Assembly: GCA_947247005.1 (NCBI GenBank)
Contig: OX365955.1
Location: forward strand, 41,457,822-41,521,821
Source: Spisula solida
Lineage: Eukaryota; Mollusca; Bivalvia; Venerida; Mactridae
Direction of reading: 5' to 3'
Length of the DNA stretch: 64,000 nucleotides
Shown: positions 50,012 to 60,600 of the stretch, one piece after another
Layout: the number at the start of each line of letters is the position of its first letter
How positions within the stretch are numbered: the first letter of the stretch is position 1
Notes under the pieces: model-generated
Told to the model about the DNA's origin: nothing
The model's input: the letters and a program-made list of their open reading frames with translations, nothing else
Database searches by the model: none
Position numbers and translations under genes: made by a program

Positions 50012-50552
50012 CTATTTAACGTTTCTTTCACTGACGTCAGCAAAATCCACTTTTTTACACACAGATTTGTATGGAATAATCAGTTTTTAGCTGATATATC
50101 AATTTTTGATGTGATGTTTAAAACAAGCCTGTAATGTCAATTACAATCATTTTTGGGTGCCGTAAAAATGTCGCAAAAAGAACGCGTTGACGTTCGAGAC
50201 GTCATGAACAACGTCATTCATGACGCCAATGCCGTATGAGTTGTACAATTGAATTGCAAATGGCTTCTAGTTTCCAACGGTACAAACTATTATAAGACTT
50301 TGTTGTGGTTTTTTTCAAGTACCCTTCCACATTAAACTGTCGTTATAATACTTATAATGTATGAGGCTTATAAACGTATTGCATGTGTATGTGTGTATGT
50401 ATATTGTACTGTTATCAACATGCGATTACCGATAACTAAATGGACGTAACACGTGCTTTCAAATGAAGTTATTTCATTAATCAGTTTTCAAAATAGAATA
50501 AAAATATAATAATATAATAATTTATTGGTATCATTTATAAGATAAAATCAAT
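50012..50552. other. Non-coding DNA
   Basis: Contains CTGACGTCAG at 50,032-50,041 and several GACGTCATGA-like strings near 50,200. No gene or element ends recognised. Confidence 0.4.
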
Positions 50553-50686
50553 TTACATTTGATAAGACTGTTTCTGTCGAAGTCCATCGCCCCATCGGAG
50601 TTCTCCTTGAGATGCTTCGGGAGATCGGAGCCGACGCACTTTCATATCTCTGTCTATCCTCCTTTCTATCGACAAGTGTTTCCGGA
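50553..50686 (-). other. GC-rich exon-like block, minus strand (candidate terminal exon)
   Basis: The core at about 50,573-50,690 has about half GC in a region near one third GC. On the minus strand an acceptor-like TTAAGTTTCAG is followed by 44 codons up to TAA at 50,553-50,555 (peptide includes KVRRLRSPEASQGELRWGDG). All three minus frames are largely open over the core, so phase is uncertain. The block could be a real last exon, a conserved part of a repeat or a processed fragment. No family recognised. Confidence 0.25.
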
Positions 50687-50699
50687 CTGAAACTTAATA

Positions 50700-52031
50700 A
50701 TTTATAAATTGGCAGAAATATTTACTACATCAAGTTTTATCCTACACATGACATACTTCTACAGATCAAAAGTACATTATACATACAATGTATATGTATG
50801 AAACTTTGCACATTCTAATTACGATCAAAGCAATAAATAGTTTTAAAACAGGTGTGTACGTATATACACTATCCATGAATTCATGTAAAAACGAAATTAT
50901 TTTAGGCGATACATTGCTAGAGACTGCAGTGCTTCACGGAACTCTTCAAAATTGACGTTTTTTCACAATTCAGAAATAGCTCACTATTTGAATATTTTGC
51001 ACTAAAATGGATAGTTAAAATATGTGACACCAATCGAAAGGACATACTTTATGCTGCTCACTTGTTCATAATTTACTGGTAAAAAGTTCGTAACGGTCAC
51101 CGGAAGAAGATAAGGTACCAGGGAAAAACCAACGTTGACGAAGTCACGCACGTGGCAACGTGTCGAGATAAAAAAAAAGCGCGTACTAGTATGTCTCCTA
51201 CAGACACTTAAACCACATTTTCAAACGTTTAAGTGGTGGCAATGAAGATTTGAACGACTGAGAGCCGAACTGAAGACGGTCAGGGATGAGTGAATGCAAA
51301 CTAATGGTCTGAGCGGGATAGTATCAACATTGGCAGATGGCAGTAAGGGTTGAGACTCGGTTCTGGGAATACGGACATTATGTTCATACTTTCATGAAAT
51401 ATTATCTTAATTAAGTAATATTATAGCATGGTGTTTTCGGGCTTCTCTTTATCGGGGGAAATGATATGTATGTAACATCCTTCAAGACGCGTTCATGACG
51501 TCGTGCGTCCATGAAGTGCCTCGTTATTTGTTACGTGTACTTATTAAAATGTGTGTTGTATATGTTCCCTTTACTTTCAGGAATAGTCAAAATCAGATAG
51601 ATCTGTCTGCTAGTGAATTGTTCAAGTGTATCCCTTCAGTGGTTATATTAATACTAATGCAGTCTCAAAACTTTCCTCGTTTGTATTACATGTATTAAAT
51701 ACATTACTGGTAGGACATGTCGTCTTATATTTCCCTCGAAAAATTAGAGCATTACTATTTAGACATACTGCATCTATTTAATCATAATGTAAACTTAGCG
51801 ACTTAAACTTGTACTTTAGTTATGTAGTTAAACAAAGCATGTCCGTCTTCACCGGTGATAAAGTACAATTGTCACAAAACAGTAAACTTGTACGAGACAC
51901 GTTTATATCCTAGCAAATATGTAACATTTCATCTAAAGTCCTTCAACAATTCTCTAACATTTAATGCAAGCGACATAACTGATAGAAATAGACCATTCAT
52001 GCTGTAGCGATTGTCCCTCTTTTCAGGAATG
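50700..52031. other. Non-coding DNA, nothing recognised
   Basis: No element ends, tandem repeats or coding features. The + frame at 51,495-51,698 has no domain or splice context. Confidence 0.4.
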
Positions 52032-52033
52032 TA

Positions 52034-52292
52034 CACTCAACCACTTTTCTATTTGGTTACTTTTCAAACCCCAAATACGTTTAACTGAAGTGTGATCATT
52101 ATGTTTGATGATATTTTGCATACAAACGTTTAATGCAATTGTCCTAATACTTAAATCATTAAGATCAATTGCGTGTACCATAGATCAGTAATGCTATCAA
52201 TTTTGCATGTTCGCCATCAACTTATATGATCACAATTAATTTAAAAGGTATTACAGGTTTGAAAAGTGACTAATTAGAAAAGTGGTTGAGTG
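52034..52292. mobile_element. 259-bp MITE with CACTCAACCACTTTTCTA ends
   Basis: Left end CACTCAACCACTTTTCTATT, right end complementary AATTAGAAAAGTGGTTGAGT then G. The arms continue through ACTTTTCAAACC (about 40 bp). TA flanks both sides (52,032-52,033 and 52,293-52,294), fitting a Tc1/mariner-type non-autonomous element. No frame inside. Confidence 0.85.
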
Positions 52293-52294
52293 TA

Positions 52295-53475
52295 TCCATA
52301 TATCTAATTACTGAGGATATTAGATGGTCGTTGATCTACCTGTACAAGGTATATCATACCTGTTATATATATTAAAAACGCGTAATTATGGTATATATTT
52401 TGGAAATTCTTATTATGTTGTGGGTGCACACTATTACATTTTATTTAATACTTACGAGTGGTTTACAGCGGAAAAAATAGTGAATAATTATCCGATAATT
52501 TCACTAGTGCTAATTTCACGGCGATAATTTCACTCAAACGGATAACTTTTAAAATCACCGTGGAACACCCCAATTTATTGACGTCTTATAAGCTAAATAA
52601 TACTGCTACCTTCCAATTTCACCTATATATCTAATAGATAGCTCACAAAACTACCTATTTGGAGGCAATGCAGACCAATATGAATGCTGTATGGCATTGA
52701 TAGTAATTTAAATATGCAGCTAATGCTTTGAACACATTAAAAAACGAACACACATTAGTTCATTAGTTCATTACTCAAATTGTTTACGGCTAACAGCTGT
52801 CAGTGGCTGCTGTATTAGAAGACCTAGATAGCGTATATAAACAAAACGAAAAAAACGTTTTCTTCCACCAGAAACACACTTAATAAATACGTCCATATGT
52901 TTATATACACTACAATTATAGTTACTATATACAGAGTGCATTTACGTCTGAAATCGACTACTTTTTCAAGACCTACCTAATAACGTCACGTTATCACATT
53001 GAGGCACCATACGGGTCAATAAAATTCAATTACATGTAGTTTCTGATTGGTTTAGAAATATCAAAATAAACCCACTACGCCACTCGTGAAAATATTGCGT
53101 CCGCTGCTCACTTGGTGAAATAACATTCGATTTTACACCGTAAAACACAAAAATCCTTCATTTACATTACGTTGTACAAGTATTCGCGAGTTTTGGTGTC
53201 TAAAAGCATTACCTTTTTTCAATCAATTAAAAGGTGGTAGGACTTCAGCTTCTGATGCTTTTGTTATAAATAGACTAATAATTATATTCAGAAAAATCGC
53301 GAGATTAAGACATGACACATTCAGTTAAAACCTGTTCGTACTATGTCATCACGGTAGTCATGCGCTTTTGATACGTCTTAAATAGTTACCCCTATTGTTA
53401 AAATTCCGCTCCACTGAAACATACATGTTTTCTATTACTCTATTTTAACTAATATTAAGTTTTTTTTATCCACAG
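52295..53475. other. Non-coding DNA
   Basis: No recognisable features; the + frame at 52,324-52,527 is low-information. Confidence 0.4.
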
Positions 53476-53699
53476 ACAAATCAAAGCCTTGCTGAAACGA
53501 CGACAGCGCCTAGCCACCCACTCATGAGACAGACACAGAACGTAACATCCGTGTCCACGAAAGGGAGTTTTCATGTATTTTTTCGAATTTATTTAATATC
53601 AAATTATAGTTGTTTAGTTGTAGAAGTTAGAACACAATATAGTACGCAATTGATACCATTGCTAATAACATTAAAGGAACGAGTGTATAAATTCGCTTA
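53476..53699 (+). other. Possible terminal exon after a strong acceptor (low confidence)
   Basis: TTTTTTTTATCCACAG is a very good 3' splice site. The sequence after it stays open for about 74 codons (TNQSLAETTTAPSHPLMRQ at the start) to TAG at 53,697-53,699. The first 30 codons have mixed composition; the rest is AT-rich and could be read-through. No upstream exon is identified and no domain seen. It may be the end of an unrecognised + strand gene. Confidence 0.22.
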
Positions 53700-54440
53700 G
53701 CTTTCGACTCAATTCTGATTTGTGTAAATGAATGTTGATTATATGTTTATGAAATTAAATACTGTTTTGAGCCAATTACACTCAATGTGGTTCAAGGTCT
53801 AGTATGCACCAATACATAACCTAAAACGAAGGCCACTCAAAAATGGGGTTTTACATTCAGTGAAATATTACATTGCATATGACGCAATTCGAGATTTCGA
53901 CGTGGCCTTTAAACCAATAAGTTCGAACTTTGCTAGCTTCAAAGAGTTTATGTCTTTTTTATTGGCAAAGTTTGCAGCTTCGATGCAAAACAACTATAAA
54001 TCCGTATTATTTTTATCATCGATCATTTTAAGTGCTCTTAAGTAATGTCGTACATTTGAATAACGATGTCGATTATAACGGGAGGTCTCGTCTAATCGCA
54101 TACTCCATGATATGAAGAGTGCCTATAAACATCAAAAAAGGTAATAGCAATAAAACAATCCAATTTGATTGGCAGTCAACAATCAGGTACGTACATCACA
54201 ACACTCCGTTGTTAAATATGCCCCCTACGGGGTTTTACGATAGTTAATGATCTTATTAGATACCCGCTTCGCACTTTACAGCGGAACTCGGACCATAAAT
54301 AATGTATCAAATACAAGTGGTGCTACATGGGTAAATAAGAAAAGGTAAACACTGTTTGACAGATAGTAAAATTGAGACAGTATTCACTAACTCACTGAGG
54401 TCAATATGTATGTCACTATCACCAATTGATCGGACACGTT
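53700..54440. other. Upstream region of the protease gene, nothing coding
   Basis: The + frame at 53,860-54,045 lacks motifs. No element ends recognised. The region may hold distal regulatory sequence of the protease gene, but nothing specific can be supported. Confidence 0.4.
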
Positions 54441-54442
54441 AA

Positions 54443-54449
54443 TATAAAT
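54443..54449 (+). promoter_or_regulatory. Possible TATA box of the protease gene
   Basis: TATAAAT about 158 bp before the ATG at 54,607. Start of transcription about 30 bp later would give a 5' UTR near 130 bp if no upstream intron exists. In AT-rich DNA such a match is weak evidence. Confidence 0.25.
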
Positions 54450-54606
54450 GGGTAGTTTTGATCTTGACACATCAGGAAACACAGGATAGCAAATGGGAAA
54501 TAAGGAGTGTGTTGTCAGCAATTATTACGTCTGTTGCTCATACTGAGCAGTTGCCGATGGAACAGTATATGTTTGTTTTAAACGATCAGCTTTAATAATT
54601 GAAATA

Positions 54607-54661
54607 ATGTATTTTACGAAAGTGTTGTTGTTTGTATCGTTAGCGCTTCTTTGCTTTTCTG
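54607..54661 (+). CDS. Protease exon 1: signal peptide
   Basis: [18 protein letters not shown]: Lys near the start and then a hydrophobic core, a typical secretion signal. It is the only ATG that gives such a signal and joins in phase. The donor is G then GTAGGT; phase 1, as often seen after signal-peptide exons. Confidence 0.88.
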
Positions 54662-57600
54662 GTAGGTACCATAACATTCATATTTATCATATCTCGCTTT
54701 TTATCACGTATTTTGTTTGTATATTTTGCGGTGCAACGTCAAAATAAGCACTCATGCGAAATTTGTTCAAGCCTTACTCATATACAAAAATGTAGTTTAC
54801 GTGTATAGTACATGCAATTCGTCTACAACTTATATTTACCACTCTAGACACATCAAAACGAGGGAATGAGAGACCTCAGTTTACCTACGAGCAAGCGATT
54901 AACTGGTACTGTATCTTCGTCTTTTGTACGACGTGGTTAAGAATTGTTAAAGTGCAATGAACAAATGTATTTATTTCTAATTTTAGGTTTAGCAGCAAAG
55001 AGATGGGAACAGTTAAGTAAGGTGCTAACAAGAGAATTAGTATTCAATGTGGTCCCAAGGGAATCTGGTGAAGATAGCATAGCTATAAACGGTGAGAAAG
55101 GGGATGTAAAACCAAGGATGTATATGCCGCGGCAAGACCGTTATAATTCGGCCAGCCAACCCATTGTTAACTATGACGATGATGTTAAAGATAAGAGACC
55201 AAAACCACATAAACCCAAAGAAAATCGTGGGGGAAGAGAAGATAGAGAAAAAGTAAGAATATATGTAATAAATTGCACTATAAGTTAAAGTCCAAGTGAG
55301 CTTGCACGTGCACGATGTCTTTAAATCACCGACATTATGTTTGATATAATGATGCATTATGTAAAACATACAGTTACTTACACTCTCAATGCAACACCTA
55401 CATGTACGTAGTGTTTATTATTTCTCGACTAAATATATTTATAATTGTATTTGGTTATAATTTAGCATATCAGTAGATACCACTGGCGCCAGAACACCAA
55501 ACTGTGGTTTAAATTATGTCAAAATAAGTTTTAAACCAAATCAAGCAAAACACAAACTGAAAAACGCAGATTTATTGACATGGCCCCCTCGTAGTTTGTC
55601 TATATATTACACATGGTAATGAAGCCGATACGCGGTACCACTCGTTTTCGAACTCGTATTTTCAATACGCGCCGATAAATCGTCACAGTATTAATACAGT
55701 TCGACAGATAAATGATTTATCTTTAAGATGCAATCGAAAATCCAACTGTTTTAGAAGACTATGACTCACCACAGTTTTGATAAGTGAGTGATTTATCGAT
55801 CTGTCAAAATTATTGCAAAATCTTTCACTGTAAACTTCCGGTTATTGTTGTACGGTCGAGCTGATTGGCTGCTCATTTCCAACTGATTACCGGGAGGGAA
55901 ATTTAAAAGTCCAATTAATTAAGATTTTTTTTCTCACGCGGTATCTGACAGCTGGTGTTTCATAAAGTCATGAATGAAACAATATCTCAATTTGCTCAGA
56001 CATCAAAATTTGTACAATATAGTAATGGGCTTCGCGAATTGACATATTGCGGGAAATCTACGCGGAAAATTTGGACCAATCAAATAACAGGTTACGTTGT
56101 TGTTGTTGTTGTACCGGAAGTTAAGAGTGACAGAAAATTGCAGAAACGTCAAAGGCAAGGAAAAAAGCAGTATTACTTGATAAATACGACAAGTTGTACC
56201 GGATTTTCGGTTGCATCTTAAAGATAAATAATTTATCTGTCGAACTGTATAAAAACGTATGGAAAATACGAGTTCCAAAAAAGAGTGGTACAGCGAATCG
56301 GCTTCATAACCATGTGTAATATATTGACAAACTACGAACGGGCCATGTCAATAAATCTGCGTTTTTGAGTTTGATTTGGTTTAAAACTTATTTTGACATA
56401 ATTTAAGCCACAGTTTTGTGTTCTGGTGCCAGTGGTAGATACATACTAAAGTAACGTTTCTATGAGTTTTTATGAAAATCGATTAATTGTAAGATGTAAA
56501 TTGTAAAGTCACTAAAAGACACCGTGAAAATATTACAAAGGTGAGTGTTCACTGTACTAAACAGTTTTATTCTAGCAATAAAATGATTTAAGAATAACGT
56601 TCTGGTCCTTGTAATTTCGTATCTCGTATACCCTTCCATGTGTTTTATTATATATGTTAAACGCTGCCTCTTCGGGAGCCCATACTTCCTTGTCAATACC
56701 TAGGGAACGTTTCCCGTTTTTGAACAAGGGCTTGTTTTTGTGGGGATGGTGGACGTCTCATTTGTCGCCTTCACAGCTCGTCCCACAAATTCAACAAAAA
56801 ATCTGAAGAATTTTACTATTGCGGCAACTGCAACTGCTGTATGTAGTGATTATGCAGTAATGTTTCTGTTGCACGTTCTATATGAACCGGAGCTCCGTCC
56901 TGGATGGATGGATGGATGGATGGATGGATGGATGGATGGATGGATGGATGGATGGATGGATGGATGGATGGATGGATGGATGGATGGATGGATGGATGGA
57001 TGGATGGATGGATGGATGGATGGATGGATGGATGGATGGATGGATGGATGGATGGATGGATGGATGGATGGATGGATGGATGGATGGATGGATGGATGGA
57101 TGGATGGATGGATGGATGGATGGATGGATGGATGGATGGATGGATGGATGGATGGATGGATGGATGGATGGATGGATGGATGGATGGATGGATGGATGGA
57201 TGGATGGATGGATGGATGGATGGATGGATGGATGGATGGATGGATGGATGGATGGATGGATGGATGGATGGATGGATGGATGGATGGATGGATGGATGGA
57301 TGGATGGATGGATGGATGGATGGATGGATGGATGGATGGATGGATGGATGGATGGATGGATGGATGGATGGATGGATGGATGGATGGATCGATGGATGGA
57401 TGGATGGATGGATCGATGGATGGATGGATGGATCGATGGATGGATGGATCGATGGATCGATGGATGGATCGATGGATTTTTGTCTTCAAATGCGAGACCT
57501 TTTCAAATTTTCACCAAAGCACTTACCTGGGTTTTGGTTCTGTAAGCGTTAGAGCCCATCTAACATTTTGTCTCCAAGTTACGTGTAATCGAAATAAGGC

Positions 57601-60600
57601 TTTTAAGATTAATGTTCTTTGTCTACGATGGGTGTAGGCACGGAAATTCGCTATTCCGCTCTCAGTTTTTAAAAGTATCAATTATTTTTAATTACAGAAA
57701 GAAAAACAACAACAGCAAAGGAACACAAAGGAGCACATTGGAAGTGTTGACGTTGCAGACACAGACGATGAAGCAATCAAGGATGACGAAAGAATGTCGA
57801 AGATTGTTGGTGGGAGCTATTCGTCTCCAGCATCATGGCCATGGCAGGTGTCCGTGCAATATCTGGGTGAAGACATGTACTGGTATCATTTTTGCGGCGG
57901 CACTTTAGTAGATCAGAGTTGGGTGGTAACAGCGGCTCATTGTGTCAGTCAACTAGAGTAAGTATATTTACATTAAGTGTTCAAGACTAAGTTATAGACT
58001 TCATTTCAATTGACCACATAAAGATTATATTAAGTCAGACAGGGAAGGCAGCACTCAACTTAACCAGCCGAGCACAGAAAACAGTAAAAACACACAAAAC
58101 ACAGTGCCCAACTGAACCAACCGAGCACAGGAAACATAAAACACATAAAGACACAATGCCTAACTAAACAAGCGCAGATCCGCCCAAGTCCAAGCGGTCG
58201 AAAAGTATAATAAATTATAACTAGCTGAATGACCCAGTTTCCACAGCAAAAGGACTATAATGCCTACTGTTTATAATTAGTTTCCGATGGTAGTTACAAT
58301 GTAGTTAGTTTAAAGTGATGTCGTCGTATTATACGACCGTGTCATTTAGTATAATGGAACTACTTCATTAAAATGGTAATAAGTGAGTACTAAATGCTAG
58401 TCCTTTGATTTATCAGAGGCATTCTGATTTAAAATAGATGTACATTAAGTGAATATTTTTTCGCAAGTATTTAGGAAATACCAAGCTAATACAAGGGGTG
58501 ATCAATAAAGTCCGGAATAATTTTACTATTACTTTATTCGTCGATGTATGTAGTTCTATAACGATTTTAGAATGTGAAGAAATATTTATTCCAAATTGAT
58601 TCTCCAACTTGGATGTGTATAAAGTGCATCTTATTTTATAAGTAAATTTCAAGAAAACATTAAACACGCGATTGAACATGAACCATGCCATCAATAACAA
58701 TATACGCTTTAGTTAAAAAAGGTATGATATATTTATATAAAGCCTTTGTCACACTGAGGAATTCCACATCGGCGATGTCCTTCCGATTTATTCCGATACC
58801 ACCGGATTCATGACAATTCCTTCCTATATCACAAACTCTCGCATGACTTCCCCGAAGCTCCCACTAGATCTCGAGGGAACTGTTCCCGGTGTCCTGATAG
58901 CTCATTAATTTCAACCAAGAGTACATCACCGAGGCAAAAAATGCTCAGTGGGACTTAGGCTTTAATTGCAACTTTCAGATACTGTATAGTACGTGTTGTA
59001 CTTGGAGACTACAGATTGAGTGATTATGCGCATACAGAACAAGTCATCAACCCTAGTAGGATTGCTATGGTAACAATTATATAGATTATTTTTTTATTTC
59101 GTGTAAGATCTTTTTATTTCACCGAATCAACAAATTTTTTGCTTCAATTCCTCTGATAATGGTACCATAATTGGCTCAATTGGAAAAATCACGTTGAAAT
59201 TTGGATATCACGATGTGAGATTTATGACGTCCCGGTGCCATTTCATTTTATGTACGATACTGGAACCAGCTTTCAAAACAGTAATGATATTTTCACTGTT
59301 ATTTTCACTGATAAATCCATTGTTTACAATTATGTTATAGTTAGAACATATTAAGTAAATTTTAATGATTAAAAAGGTCGGAGCGAGCTAACTTAGAATA
59401 TAACATTCTGCATTCTGATTGGCCGATAGAAATTAGCGCCAACGCATGACGTCAAGTCTGTAAAGAGAAAAGTTTAATGATTAAATTTTCATTTAACCGC
59501 GAAAATGCGGCGTTTTCATTGGCTCATAATGTAGGTTATATTCTAATTAATATTAGTGATGCACACGGTAGGATTGCCAATATAATGCTTCTCAGTTCCG
59601 TCAGAGATTTGTTCTGTTTTCATATAGCTCTGACGGAACTGACAGCCGATGTAACGCTCGTACGGAACTCAACTGACATGTATCTCAAGTTTCGCCAGAG
59701 CGTTACATCGGTTTTCACTTCTGTCAGAGCTATATTAAAACAGAACAATCCTCTAATGGAACTGGAAAGCGGAGTATCGGGATTCATATCGTGAATACAT
59801 GTTCTCTTATAATTCATCGTCCAACATGTTTCATACCGGTTTTCTTTGTTCGACGTTTTAGTCACAGTCACATATACGTCGGGATGTTAATCCACAGGAA
59901 CTTGCATTTATAATTTGAAAAAAAAATGAAAATAAAATTGAAATGGAGTCGACGCCATTTCAAAACTCCACAAATATTGGCTTTAAAAGCCGATATTAGA
60001 CGATTATCGGTACCGACCGGTTGAGGTGCGGATGTATTCTGTATTGTTATAAGCCCCTTTAACTGCCTAGATCATGTGTTTTATATGTCAAGTTGGTATA
60101 GAGAAAATATTTGTATTAGAATAGTTCTTGGGATACAATCGCATTGCACTCCTGTCTATATTGTAATAGTACAGTAGGCCTAGAAAAAAATATTTTTTTT
60201 TCAATTTTTTTTTTCATTTTTTTTTCAAATTATTAATGCAAGTTCCTATGGTTAATCTGATTGTGTATCCACTAGCAGTACTCAGCAGTACGACAAGAAA
60301 CTGATAACTTCTCCACTTGTGGAGGACTAGGCTGTATATTATATAAATAACACATGGCTGCGAGGGTGATAGTAAATAATACCAACCCGAGAATAGTTAT
60401 ATCACCCGAGGCGAAACCGTGGGTGATATGACTATTCAAGGGTTGGTATTAATTATTATCATACCTCACGTGACCCCCAATGTATTTTCCACATAGATCT
60501 TCCGTGTGATATTTTGTTCGATCATTACTAGTAAAAACGAGGCTGGGCTATTTATAAAAAATTGTACAATTTGAGTCCGGAAAACCCCCTGCTAGAGAGT

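Noticed and set aside
55037..55369. Minus frame of 110 codons opposite protease exon 2
   Set aside because: Complement of a splice-bounded + exon that joins in phase with exons 1 and 3; no independent evidence.
56740..57637. Frames of 203-270 codons on both strands over the TGGA array
   Set aside because: A tetranucleotide repeat is open in several frames; no signal, domain or splice logic supports coding, and the array lies in intron 2 of the protease.
57612..57908. 98-codon + frame overlapping protease exon 3
   Set aside because: It is out of phase with the clearly conserved IVGG..TAAHC frame and runs across the intron boundary.
58494..58530. AAGGGGTGATCAATAAAGTC resembles a mariner-type end
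   Set aside because: No complementary partner end was found within about 2 kb and no transposase remnant; at most a truncated solo end.
59477..59871. Frames of 105 and 83 codons on opposite strands at 59.5-59.9 kb
   Set aside because: The peptides on the two strands resemble one another because the DNA is a hairpin; this is symmetry, not a gene.
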